Positions 34,372-43,913 of a stretch of DNA of 64,000 nt are shown here, piece by piece. The stretch is from Arachis hypogaea (taxonomy: Eukaryota; Streptophyta; Magnoliopsida; Fabales; Fabaceae), in NCBI RefSeq assembly GCF_003086295.3, contig NC_092043.1:46280884-46344883 (forward strand), read 5' to 3'. Under the pieces are notes generated by a model. It saw nothing but the letters and a program-made list of their open reading frames with translations. It was not told the origin of the DNA and searched no databases. The position numbers and the translations under genes are program-made. Numbering within the stretch: the first letter of the stretch is position 1; each line of letters starts with the position of its first letter.

Positions 34372-35905
34372 TTTTTTTGGTGACTGAAATAAATTAAACA
34401 AAGAAAAACAAAACAAAAAAAAAACAAGGAACTGCTTAAATAAAGGGGCAGTCCTGTTTAAGACTACTCTTAAACTCCTCCCAATGTGAAAGAAGCTCCA
34501 CATGCGAAAGTTGTAACTTTATCGCCATCTTTGCCATAGTATCTGCCACCGTGTTTGCATCTCTCATAATCAAACGAAAGTCAACACGCCAATTCCAATG
34601 CATGATATCTCTTATTTTGAGCACCAATGGATCAATAAACCCATGAGTAACAAGATTAAATGCTTCCACACAATTCGTCTCACAAATAACATCTCGTTGA
34701 CCCACATCCCAAGCTAAGAGATATCCTCTCCAAATAGTAAACAATTGTCCTTGAAGAATACTATTACTCTCAATCATTCCCAAACACCCCCTTTGCCAGC
34801 TCCCATTACAATCTCTAATAACACAAGCAAAACCAACACTATCACCCGAACCAAAATAACTAGCATCACAATTAATCTTAAAAGTACCAATGGATGGGGG
34901 ATTCCAAAAACCATTTAGAGTAGAGGGAAGGGACATACGTTGTAATTCAAAAATATTCCTAAGCTCTTTTTCTGAGGTTAATGCCAGACAAATCACTTTT
35001 TCCGGAGGCCAAGTTTCATGGGGATTAAATATGTCATTATTCCTTGCTCGCCACATCCACCAAAGTCCCGAAAAGAACTTGAACGGATGCTCTCTGCTAT
35101 GATACAAGAACCAGTTCTTCAAATCCAAAGGATGACAAGAAATATCCAACCTATGCCAGACAAACTGAGCTTTTGGACAATCCCGAATACAATGTAAAAC
35201 CGATTCCTGGCTAGAAAGACATCTTGGACACCTATCCGATGACGTCATCCCTCTTCTAAAGCGAAAACTTGCAGTAGGAACAGCCTCCTTAAGACACAAC
35301 CAAGCCAAAAACTTATGCTTTTCCGGAACAAGCTGACGCCAAAGCCAAAACCAATTCTCCCGCTCCTCCCAACCAAACAGTTGCTTACACAACCACAAGT
35401 AACCATTGCGTGAGTTATAGACTTTGACAGCAGACCCACTCCAATACCAACCCACTTCCGGACCTGCTTGTTCATCTGGATTGTAAGAGAGAATATTACC
35501 TTTCAGATTTTGAGATAAAGGAGAATAAAGAGTATCCAAATTCCACCTACCAACCGACCAAATATCCTGTATCCAGAGATTCGAATCAGAAATGTGAACA
35601 TAATCCATCTCATTAGATAACCGTCCTTCTCTCCTTCAGCTAGAAAACCAAAAATTCTGGTTCAAATCTCCAATACACAAAGCAAATCCATCCTTTAACA
35701 CTTTTCAAGCATTGCAAAGACACCTCCAAATGGGAGAGTCCTTGTTCTTAGGATAACTAAAACAGTCATATAGAGATGATCAGTACTTGGCATCCAACAA
35801 TTGGACCCATAGCTTGTTTGGCTGCTGGAAAAATGTCCAAACTAACTTTCCAAGAAGAGCAATATTTACACAATAAGGATCTCTAATCCCCAAACCTCCA
35901 TATTT
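34372..35905 (-). mobile_element. 5'-truncated LINE (L1-type) with 17-bp duplication
   Basis: The element lies on the minus strand. Its 3' end is the T-run at 34372, a poly(A) tail in its own sense, and its 5' end is at 35905. Both sides carry GGTTAGGGTTTGCATAT (34355-34371 and 35906-35922), a perfect 17-bp target duplication. Only the C-terminal part of ORF2 remains (about 1.5 kb), the normal outcome of incomplete reverse transcription. Confidence 0.9.
34436..35608 (-). pseudogene. LINE ORF2 C-terminus: zf-RVT and RNase H-like domains
   Basis: An open stretch of 390 codons encodes the end of a plant L1 ORF2 protein. The N-terminal third has the post-RT region (WSVGRWNLDTL). A zinc-binding zf-RVT block follows with CPRCLSSQESVLHCIRDCP. 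After a linker comes an RNase H-like RVT_3 domain with INCDASYFGSGDSVGFACV and RDANTVADTMAK. The usual acidic residues of this domain are partly replaced: GQL where AEL is normal, and ETNCVEAF where ETDC is normal, so RNase H is probably inactive. Upstream, to 35905, the RT-distal sequence (KYGGLGIRDPYCVNIALLGK) is readable but has stops. The copy cannot move by itself. Confidence 0.85.
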
Positions 35906-35922
35906 GGTTAGGGTTTGCATAT

Positions 35923-36240
35923 GAAATTGGAGATTTTGGTTTAATTTGAGTAAAATAATTTTAATAAAATAAGAGGAAAAAGTATTAATATTTGAAAAAC
36001 TAATTTAATCTTTAAAGTTACTTTAAAATATTATTTGTGGTATAAAAAATACTAATTGATTCTTAATAAATTATTATAATTGAAAATACATGGCAATATA
36101 ATTAATTTTCTTTATCTTTAACTTAAAGTATTAAATGATATAAATATAAATTATCTAAAATCAAATCATATAAAATTCTTATTATTTTATAACTACCAAC
36201 TTTATAATTTAAATATAGAAAATAATTCAATAATTATAAA
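35923..36240. other. AT-rich flank
   Basis: Probably the remainder of the repeat that received the LINE. No gene is seen. Confidence 0.3.
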
Positions 36241-36249
36241 ATTAGACAA

Positions 36250-37250
36250 AATTCTAATTTAAATATCTTATGCTGCTTCTTCTTCTTTTTTATCATCATT
36301 ATTGTCTTTTTTTTATTCATTTTTTTTTCTTGTTTATCTTCTCAAGTTTCTTCTTATTTTACTCTTTTAACAACAATAAAAACAAAAAAAATCAAACAAA
36401 GAAGAAGAAATACATAATACTGTAAAATTACTTGAAAGATGATAAACTTATATTCATTCAACTAAAAGAATGAAAGAAATAAGGAAAAAAAGAAGAAGAA
36501 AAAAATACAGCATTAGAGAAAAAAATTTTCTGTATTTGCAACAAATTTGGGTGTAATACGAAAATATTCGAGCGTATTGTTTAAGAATTTTCGATGTATG
36601 TGTGCCGATAAGTTCTGCATAATTCAAAACTCTTCCTCTTCCTTCTCCTTATCTTCTGCTATTTCTTCTTCTTTTTTTCATCATCATCACCATCTTCTTA
36701 TTCTTTTTCTTTTCTTGTTTATCTTTACTTTTTTATTTTACCTTCTCAAGTTTTTTCTTGTTTTACTCTTTTAACAAGAATAAAAATAAAAAAATCAAAC
36801 AAAAAAAGAAACACATAATAATGATGCAAAATTACTTGAAAGAGAATGAACTTACATTCATTTAACTAAAAGAAAGAAAGAAAGAAAGAAGGAAAAGAAG
36901 AAGAAGAAGAAAAATGCAGCATTAGAGGAAACATTTTTCTGTATTTGTAACAAATTTGGGTGTAACACGAAGATATTCAAGTATATTGTTTAAGAATTTT
37001 CGGTGTATGTAGACTGATAAGTTCTGCATAATTCAAAACTTTTTCTCTTTCTCCTCCTTATCTTCTACTGTTTCTTTTTCTTCATCTTCTTATTTCATAT
37101 TTTCATAATTCTTTTTGGAAGAAAAAAATCAAATAAAAAATAAAAAATACATAATGTTACAAAATCAATAGAAAGAGAAGAGAAAAAATATAGCAACAAC
37201 AATAATAATAAAAAAATAACGATAAAGATAAAACACACAAAAAAAGAAAA
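36250..37250. repeat. ~400-bp tandem repeat, about 2.5 units
   Basis: A unit with a TTCTTCTTC-rich start, TTAACAA(C/G)AATAAAAA, AAATTACTTGAAAGA, a GAAGAAGAA tract, GCATTAGAG, ACAAATTTGGGTGTAA and TGCATAATTCAAAACT recurs. Matching landmarks are at 36510 and 36919 (GCATTAGAG) and at 36618 and 37025 (TGCATAATTCAAAAC). A third, partial unit ends near 37250. Frame 36547-36774 is a poly-Phe/Leu artefact of the pyrimidine tracts. Confidence 0.75.
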
Positions 37251-37391
37251 AACATAAAAAAAATACAATATACAAAAAGAATAACATAATTTTACACAAA
37301 TATTATATAAATAATTTATATAATTTATATACTAAAAAGACTTATATGTATAATACTACTCTTTTTCTAAACAAACGCAATTGACTACAAT

Positions 37392-37586
37392 TCTATCTCA
37401 AATCAGAGATGAACTTTAAATGATAGAAACGTTCGTGGTATAGAAAATTCCTTATACGAACAAAACTTGGTATTCAAAATTAAAGGAGAGTAAATGAGTA
37501 ATGTGTTAAATATTTAAGTAAAAAAACATGTGCGTGAATAATCCAAACATCTGCGTGAACAATAGTAGTTTGAACCCACTCAATTT
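37392..37586. repeat. 195-bp direct repeat, left copy
   Basis: Nearly identical to 43293-43495 in the same orientation. It starts TCTATCTCAAATCAGAGATG and ends GAACCCACTCAATTT, with only scattered substitutions and small indels. The left copy has no gene behind it; the right copy is directly upstream of the terpene synthase promoter. Confidence 0.85.
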
Positions 37587-39020
37587 ACAAAAGCAGCTCT
37601 ACTCTAAACGAGTGAGCGGAGAGAAGTAGAGAACCACTACGCAGCACATGGTTCACAATTATATTCCCTCCAAGGCTTCAACGTTGCCATCAAAGGTTAA
37701 TTATGAACCACAAATTTTATTATGAGATGAACCAATTAATCCAAAAAAGTATTCGGCTCATGTTGGATTGAGGGACTTATTTAACTCGTGTTTTATATGT
37801 TAAGATAATAAATTAAAAAAATATTTTTTAAAAATATAAAAAAATTAAAATTTTAATATATTTATTTTTTATTTATTAAATAAAAATATTTAAAATATTT
37901 TATTAATAATAGTGTTATCATATGTTTTTAGAATGCATATTAGTTCAATTCTAAATTGAATAGTGTTTGCATTGACTTAAGGGGAAGTGGAGGCTTTGGC
38001 TCTTCAGATTAAAAAAAATTATTAAGTATATAAAATTATTATATATTATATAATATTATTTTTTATTTTAAAATATATTTAGTCTAATATAAATAAATAT
38101 CAATTCAAATATTAATTATTTTTAATATTTATAAAATAAATAAAATAATAGAACGATTTTATTTAAATGAATTTAATGATAAAGAGAAATTTTACATTAG
38201 AATGTAAATTCAATATTATAAATTTGATGTTATTAATATGTTGAATTAAATAATTTGTGCATAATTTTTGAATTACGTCAAGAGTTAATAAAGACAGAAA
38301 AATCTTTAACGTATTATTGATCGTTGGATTTGTTTAGTATCAATTTTTTCTGTTTCAACGACTATAATTGAAATATCTTTTTTAGCTATGAATAATGTTG
38401 TGAAGAATAGACTTAAAAACAAAATGAGAAATGAATTTTTTGCATTGTCTTTTGATTTACATAAAAAAAATTGTTAAAAGATTTAACACAAATTTTATTA
38501 TCGATAAATTTTATGATATGAAGAATCAAAATGTACCATTTCATTAAAAAAAATACACATATATTTTTTGTACTCCAAAATATATTTTCTATTAGTCTAT
38601 TTCTATAATGAATCTTATATTATGTAATTTATTTGCATAAATATTATTTTAATATTATATATATTATTAACTCTCATAATAATATTTTTGGATCCATCCT
38701 TACCTAAAAATATTTTTTTTTAATCAATTGTTGGGTTAAATCAGACTAACCCACACGTTTTGACTCACATTTACATTTACTTATGAATATTTAATTTTTG
38801 TATTAAATTTATCAAAAATATTATTCGTATATTAAATAAATTAGTCACTAAAATCAACTATTAATATATTTGTATATAAATATATATGTGGTTTAATTTA
38901 TTTTCAATGTATATTTATATTTTAATATATATTTTATAATAGTGATTAATTTTAATTTAGTGACTGATTTTAGTATGTACACATAACATAGTAGCGTAAT
39001 CGTAAACTTATATTATACAT
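37587..39020. other. AT-rich intergenic DNA
   Basis: No gene was seen. The segment 37590-37700 is slightly GC-richer (GAGTGAGCGGAGAGAAGTAG) without a recognisable frame. Confidence 0.3.
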
Positions 39021-39029
39021 TAAATATAA

Positions 39030-40278
39030 GGCAAAGTCTTTGGTATAGACAACAAGATAGTATCTACATGTGTAGACAATGAGTGGCAAGCTGTGGCTAT
39101 GACATGTGGTATAAGGAGGGGACAAATTGATCAGGCTTTCACAGAGGTTATAGGAAAAGTTGATGGAAGCACGTGAGAAAAGGCATAGTTAGGTTGGGTA
39201 ATTAGGTGTTATAATTAGTAATCAGTTTTGGCTGATTAGGGGCCCAATCTTTGTGGCCCGTTTTTCGTTGTTGGACAAAAATGTTTTGATACTGTTTTTT
39301 AATCTATTAACAAAAAAAAGGACCCAGGTCATTCCCAAACCTCCCTCGTGACCCAACCCCTCCCCCTGTTCCCTGAAATATTCATTCATACACGTAGTAT
39401 AAAAAATTTCCACCATTAGCAACCATACATACAAATGAAAATACAAATTTCCACCATTAGCAACCATACATACAAATTTCCACAGTACTAATTTTGCAAA
39501 TACAAGACGGAATCAAACTTCAAACCAAGACCGAAGATCGAAGAAGAAGAATCTAAGAATCGAACTTCAGAACAAAAATGCAAGGCAAGACCGAAGAAGA
39601 CTTGAAGAAAAAAGAAAAAAAAATTCAAGAAGAAGACCACACCCTCAATGAAGATGAGGACGACAAGCCACTAACTTGGGTCCGTGCCGAGAAGCCAGCA
39701 AAGATGAAGACCCGATGAGGACCTGCCGAGTTACTGGGTCAGGCGGTGACGATGGAGGATTTGGGTTAGGCGGTGAGGATGGAGGAAGAAGCTGCGGTGC
39801 TGAGGACTTGGGACGGCGTCGGCGCTGAGGACCTCTGTTAGTCGGCGACCATGCAGGGCTAGGCGGAGGGCAAGGCCGTGAGGGTTTATTTGATTCTGCG
39901 TTCTCCTGTACGTGTTTGAATGAATGATTCAGGGAACAGGGGCAGGGGGTTGGGTCACGAGGAGGGTTGGAAATGACCTGGGTCCCTTTCTTTTTTTTTT
40001 AACAGATTAAAAACAGCATCAAAATATTTTTGTCCAACAATAAAAAACGGGCCACAAGGCTTGGGCTCCTAATCAGCCAAAACTGATTACTAATTATAAC
40101 ACCTAATTACCCAACCTAATTATGCCTTCTCTCACGTGCTTTCATCAACTTTTCCTGCAACCTCTATGAAAGCATGATCAATTTGTCCCTTCCTTGTACC
40201 ACATGTCATAGCCACAGTTTGTCACCCATTGTCTACACATGTAGATACTATCTTGCTGTCTATACCAAAGATTTTGCC
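39030..40278. mobile_element. non-autonomous Mutator-like element with long TIRs
   Basis: The left arm begins GGCAAAGTCTTTGGTATAG (39030) and the right arm ends CTATACCAAAGATTTTGCC (40278). The inverted repeats extend about 370 bp inward (to about 39397 and from about 39905). Both sides carry TAAATATAA (39021-39029 and 40279-40287), a perfect 9-bp duplication, the hallmark of Mutator. The 500-bp centre is unrelated to transposase: it has a purine-rich GAAGAAGAAGA stretch, a 46-codon charged frame from 39576, GC-rich GGCGGTGA repeats and a twice-repeated CCACCATTAGCAACCATAC. Confidence 0.9.
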
Positions 40279-40287
40279 TAAATATAA

Positions 40288-40621
40288 ATCATAATAATTT
40301 TTATCTCAAACAAACAATTTTATTGTTGTTGTCATGTAAAAGTTATTATATAATTATTATTAAATATAGATTTCCAATAATGTAAAATAGTTATTTCTAT
40401 AATTATGCATAAGATCAAATGATTATCCTTTTCTCTAGGATTTGATTTCTATTAATATATTAGTATCTTATGTTATTTTATGTAACTTTTTATTAGATAC
40501 CAATTATGAATTATTTTAAAACCAATTTTAGTTAGGATAATTTTGTCAGGATAATTTAAATTTATTAGATGTAACTAAAAAATTAATTATCTTATAAATT
40601 ACACTAGGAAATACAACTAAT
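40288..40621. other. AT-rich intergenic DNA
   Basis: Nothing recognisable. Confidence 0.3.
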
Positions 40622-40626
40622 CTACA

Positions 40627-40835
40627 TGTTAGTGTTGCAAGTGTGAAGAGTGTTTAAGTTAGTCCCACATCTAAAAAAGCATGGAAGAGTGAGGAGTTTA
40701 TAAGATGAGAGACCCATTAACTTGACACCTTAAGGTTTTGAGTTGGATGTGGTGTCTTCTCGTCTTATGTTCTCTCACTTGATTCCTCTCCAAAATCTCC
40801 CCGATTGTCGAGAGCTCCCCACGGTTGACCCAACA
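40627..40835. mobile_element. small solo LTR (TRIM/copia-like), 209 bp
   Basis: TGTTAGTGTTGCAAGTG...TTGACCCAACA has TGTT...AACA ends, with CTACA on the left (40622-40626) and CTATA on the right (40836-40840), one mismatch apart. The internal TTAGTCCCACATC and GGAGTTTATAAG blocks are typical of small plant LTRs. Confidence 0.5.
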
Positions 40836-40840
40836 CTATA

Positions 40841-42020
40841 CATTTTAAGAATCAGTGAGGTAGTGGTGGCTTATTTTTGTTTAATAATGTATCCTAATTC
40901 GAATTTTTCCATCAGCATAGATTTAATTTTAGAAATATAATTAAAATAAATTTATAGGTAAAATCCAACTTTATAAATAATATAATTAAATTTTGTAAAT
41001 AATATGATCAAAATATGAACTAAAATATAAAATATAAAATACAGTGGTGATTAATATTTGTATCCTTGTAAATTTTGATATTTTGCTGTAAATATATTTA
41101 ATTATTTTAATTTAAAAGTTTAATTTTTTTAATATAAATATAGATATGTTTATGGTTTCTGAGTGTGTGGTCTAAATAATTTATAATATTATTTCAAACA
41201 AAAATAATAGCTAGATCAATTAATTCTAGCTAATTATTGTGCTAATAAGACGGGTATTCAAAAATTAAAATAAATACTAAGATTTAAAGTACAATATTGT
41301 TGCAAAAATGGACTAATTAATGTCATTTATTTCAAACTAGAATCATATTCAAATTTGTAATTGTAACAATATAGATTAAAAAGAACAAAACATATTATAT
41401 TAAAAAGAACGAACAAAACATATATATAACTCTTTCGTATTTATGTATTTTAGATGTGGATATGGGAGTGAAGCAATTGAAGCATTTGAAGAGATGCAGA
41501 GATTGGTGAATATGTAAGCATCACACGTTTGTATTAATTCCCCAGTAATGTTTGTGTTAATGTTCTAAATTCTGATGGTAAAATCAAGCAAAATTTTTTT
41601 AAAAGTATCTATAAAATTTATGAATATTGATAAAAGTACATATAAATTAAAAAAATTAATGATATATTTATAGAAGATGAGTTTCATGCAATAAAAGTAT
41701 TCAAATTCTAATTTTTTGTTGATTTTTTAATAAAATTTTTAAACTACTATACCCTCAATCTCAATTACTTTTTCAACCTTTTATAATTCAACCTGTACTT
41801 TTAAAATTCTTGCTATGAAATTCGAAATTACTCCTATAACAAATCAGGCTGAAATTAATGGTAGTGATGATAGTGGAGAATCTTGACCGGTTCTTACAGA
41901 TAAATACAGCATGGTAAGCTTTTTCTTTTTTTTTTTTTCTATCACATCCCTTCACACAAAAAAACTCCTAAATTAAGAAAAAAAAAACTGAAACGGTTAA
42001 AAACTGTTTTTTATGGTTTT
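40841..42020. other. AT-rich intergenic DNA with a possible PPR scrap
   Basis: No complete gene. At about 41453-41516 a short stretch after an AG encodes CGYGSEAIEAFEEMQRLVN followed by a stop. It resembles the helix pair of a pentatricopeptide repeat and may be a 20-codon relic of a PPR gene. Confidence 0.25.
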
Positions 42021-42500
42021 TTTTTTAATTCTTCATTAGTATTGGTTGATTCTATTGTTAATCTTGACGCTGCAATCTTCGATTGCATTACTATCCAGAG
42101 CTCTCACTATAAATGTTTATTTCGTTTGTCTTCGAATGTGCAAATCACCATTCAATTAGGTGTCAACACTGCAGTCATTTTCTTGCGACAGTTCTGTTTG
42201 TGCTTCTTTCTGACAGTTATATCTACACTTTCTTCCGACAATTTTGTTTGCACCCATTTCATTAATTTATGCAATTTTTTTATTTCGTTGTTTTAAATAA
42301 GTTTGTCGCTTGAGTTTGAGGGAGGATGTTAGAATATGTTATAATCAATTAGCTTTCATTAGAATTATTTAGTATATATGACTATTTATTATAGGATCGA
42401 TATTACGTCGTTATTATCTTAATTCTCTTAACACTTATAAATATTCTTTTATATTGTATCATTCTATACAATTGAAATACACACAAATATTTTTTTAGTG
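42021..42500 (+). mobile_element. copia 3' end remnant with LTR
   Basis: The block GAGTTTGAGGGAGGA at 42314-42328 resembles the end of a copia pol plus its polypurine tract. Directly after it (42329) TGTTAGAATATGTTATAATC begins an LTR-like stretch containing TATAAATATTC (42455) and ACAATTGAAATACACAC. The preceding 300 bases are open (42042-42296) but have no clear domain. The right LTR border is not certain. Confidence 0.45.
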
Positions 42501-43292
42501 CACTTTCTTACCTTTCTAATCGTCTCTATTTAGTCTCCAAACTTTATAAACGTAACTCATATTAGTTTCTAAAAATATTTTCTACTCACAGAAATTAAAT
42601 TAATGAAACGCTAACATAAATAGCCAGATATCACACTCGACTTCGTAAGTGGTATTATTAATTTTTTTTTCAAAAACAAGTGATATAATATTTTTTTTGA
42701 GTTATTTGAGCGCTAAAATCAAAATTACATCATTTTATAAATTTTATCATGGCATTTAATTATCTATGTCAACATTCTATTAATATTTATATATCAAAAA
42801 TTATTTTAGAGGTCAAACTAATGTAAATCATGTTTACACAAAATTTAAAAACTAAATAAAGACAATTAAAATTTTAAAAATTAAACTAAAATTTATATTT
42901 AAATTTAAAGGCTAAATTGGATATTAACTCCCAAATCTATAAATTAACCAGCTGAAATTTACTATCCTTAATTTTTGTACATAAAATACTTAATTAAATT
43001 ACATAAGATTTTACCAATTCTGTCAGTGATACCATAAATACTATTTTTATTGTAGATCATAATATAGAATTTTTTTTGTGATTCTTAATCAGTAAAATTT
43101 TTTTGAGTGAACTGATGAAATAAAAAGGTATCTACTAAAATAAAAATATTAAAAATATATTTTTATAAATATATTTTATTTAATATATCAAAATTTAATT
43201 TTATAATTTATCATCTAAGAATAAAAAAATATTTTTAAATAAATATATTTATAAAATTTTTATAAAAGTATTTATCGAAAAAAATCCTATCG
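42501..43292. other. AT-rich intergenic DNA
   Basis: No gene. Long A/T tracts only. Confidence 0.3.
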
Positions 43293-43495
43293 TCTATCTC
43301 AAATCAGAGATGAACATTAAATGATAGAAACGTCCGTGGTATAGAAAATTCCTTATACGAACAACACGTGGTATTTCAAAATTAAAGGAGAGTAAATGAG
43401 TAATGTGTTAAATATTTAAGTAAAAAAACATGTGCGTGATAATCCAAATATCTGCGTGAATAAAAGTAGTTTGAACTTTGAACCCACTCAATTTT
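43293..43495. repeat. direct repeat, right copy, upstream of terpene synthase
   Basis: Second copy of the 37392-37586 repeat, ending about 350 bp before the TATA box of the terpene synthase. Confidence 0.85.
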
Positions 43496-43514
43496 ATAAT
43501 TAAACTAAATTTTT

Positions 43515-43795
43515 AGATATATTGCATTAGTATATTTTATATTTTTTAATAAAAAAATATAAAAATATTAATAAAAAATTATTTTATTTTTTATCAAATT
43601 TTTATAATTATATTTTTTGTTATTATATTTTTTCTTAAATTTTTTATATAAAAAATAAATTAAACTTTCACAATTTGTTTAGTTTATTATTATCAAACAA
43701 ATATACAAAAATATTAAATTTTATATTTTAGTCCTTTAATTTGTATCTTATTGTTAATATCCTCTTTTGTCTGATTCTCACAATCAAAAACTGCT
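43515..43795 (+). mobile_element. degenerate Tourist-like MITE in the terpene synthase promoter
   Basis: It aligns in order with the 7856-8258 and 51113-51517 MITEs: GCATTAGTATATTTTAT, TTATTTTATTTTTTATC, TATAATTATATTTTTTGTTATTATATTT, TATTATCAAACAAATATACAA, and CTTTTGTCTGATTCTCAC at the end. The left TIR is eroded. It ends about 50 bases upstream of the TATA box. Confidence 0.55.
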
Positions 43796-43844
43796 AATTC
43801 ACACATGTATATATCTTTTTTGTATCTATACCATAGACTTTTCC

Positions 43845-43853
43845 TATAAATTA
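43845..43853 (+). promoter_or_regulatory. TATA box of the terpene synthase gene
   Basis: TATAAATTA lies 69 bases before ATG 43914, giving a short 5' leader if transcription starts about 30 bases downstream. No other good TATA motif lies closer. Confidence 0.5.
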
Positions 43854-43913
43854 AGGGTAGTCATGATAGAAGTTATAACATAGAGTCCAATATTATTCAT
43901 CAAGAAATCAAGG

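Noticed and set aside
36250..37250. CRISPR-like array
   Set aside because: Units are about 400 bp and this is plant nuclear DNA; no short regular repeats with unique spacers exist in the window.
42042..42296. 84-codon ORF as a membrane protein gene
   Set aside because: It lies directly before a copia-type polypurine tract and LTR start and is better explained as decayed element sequence.
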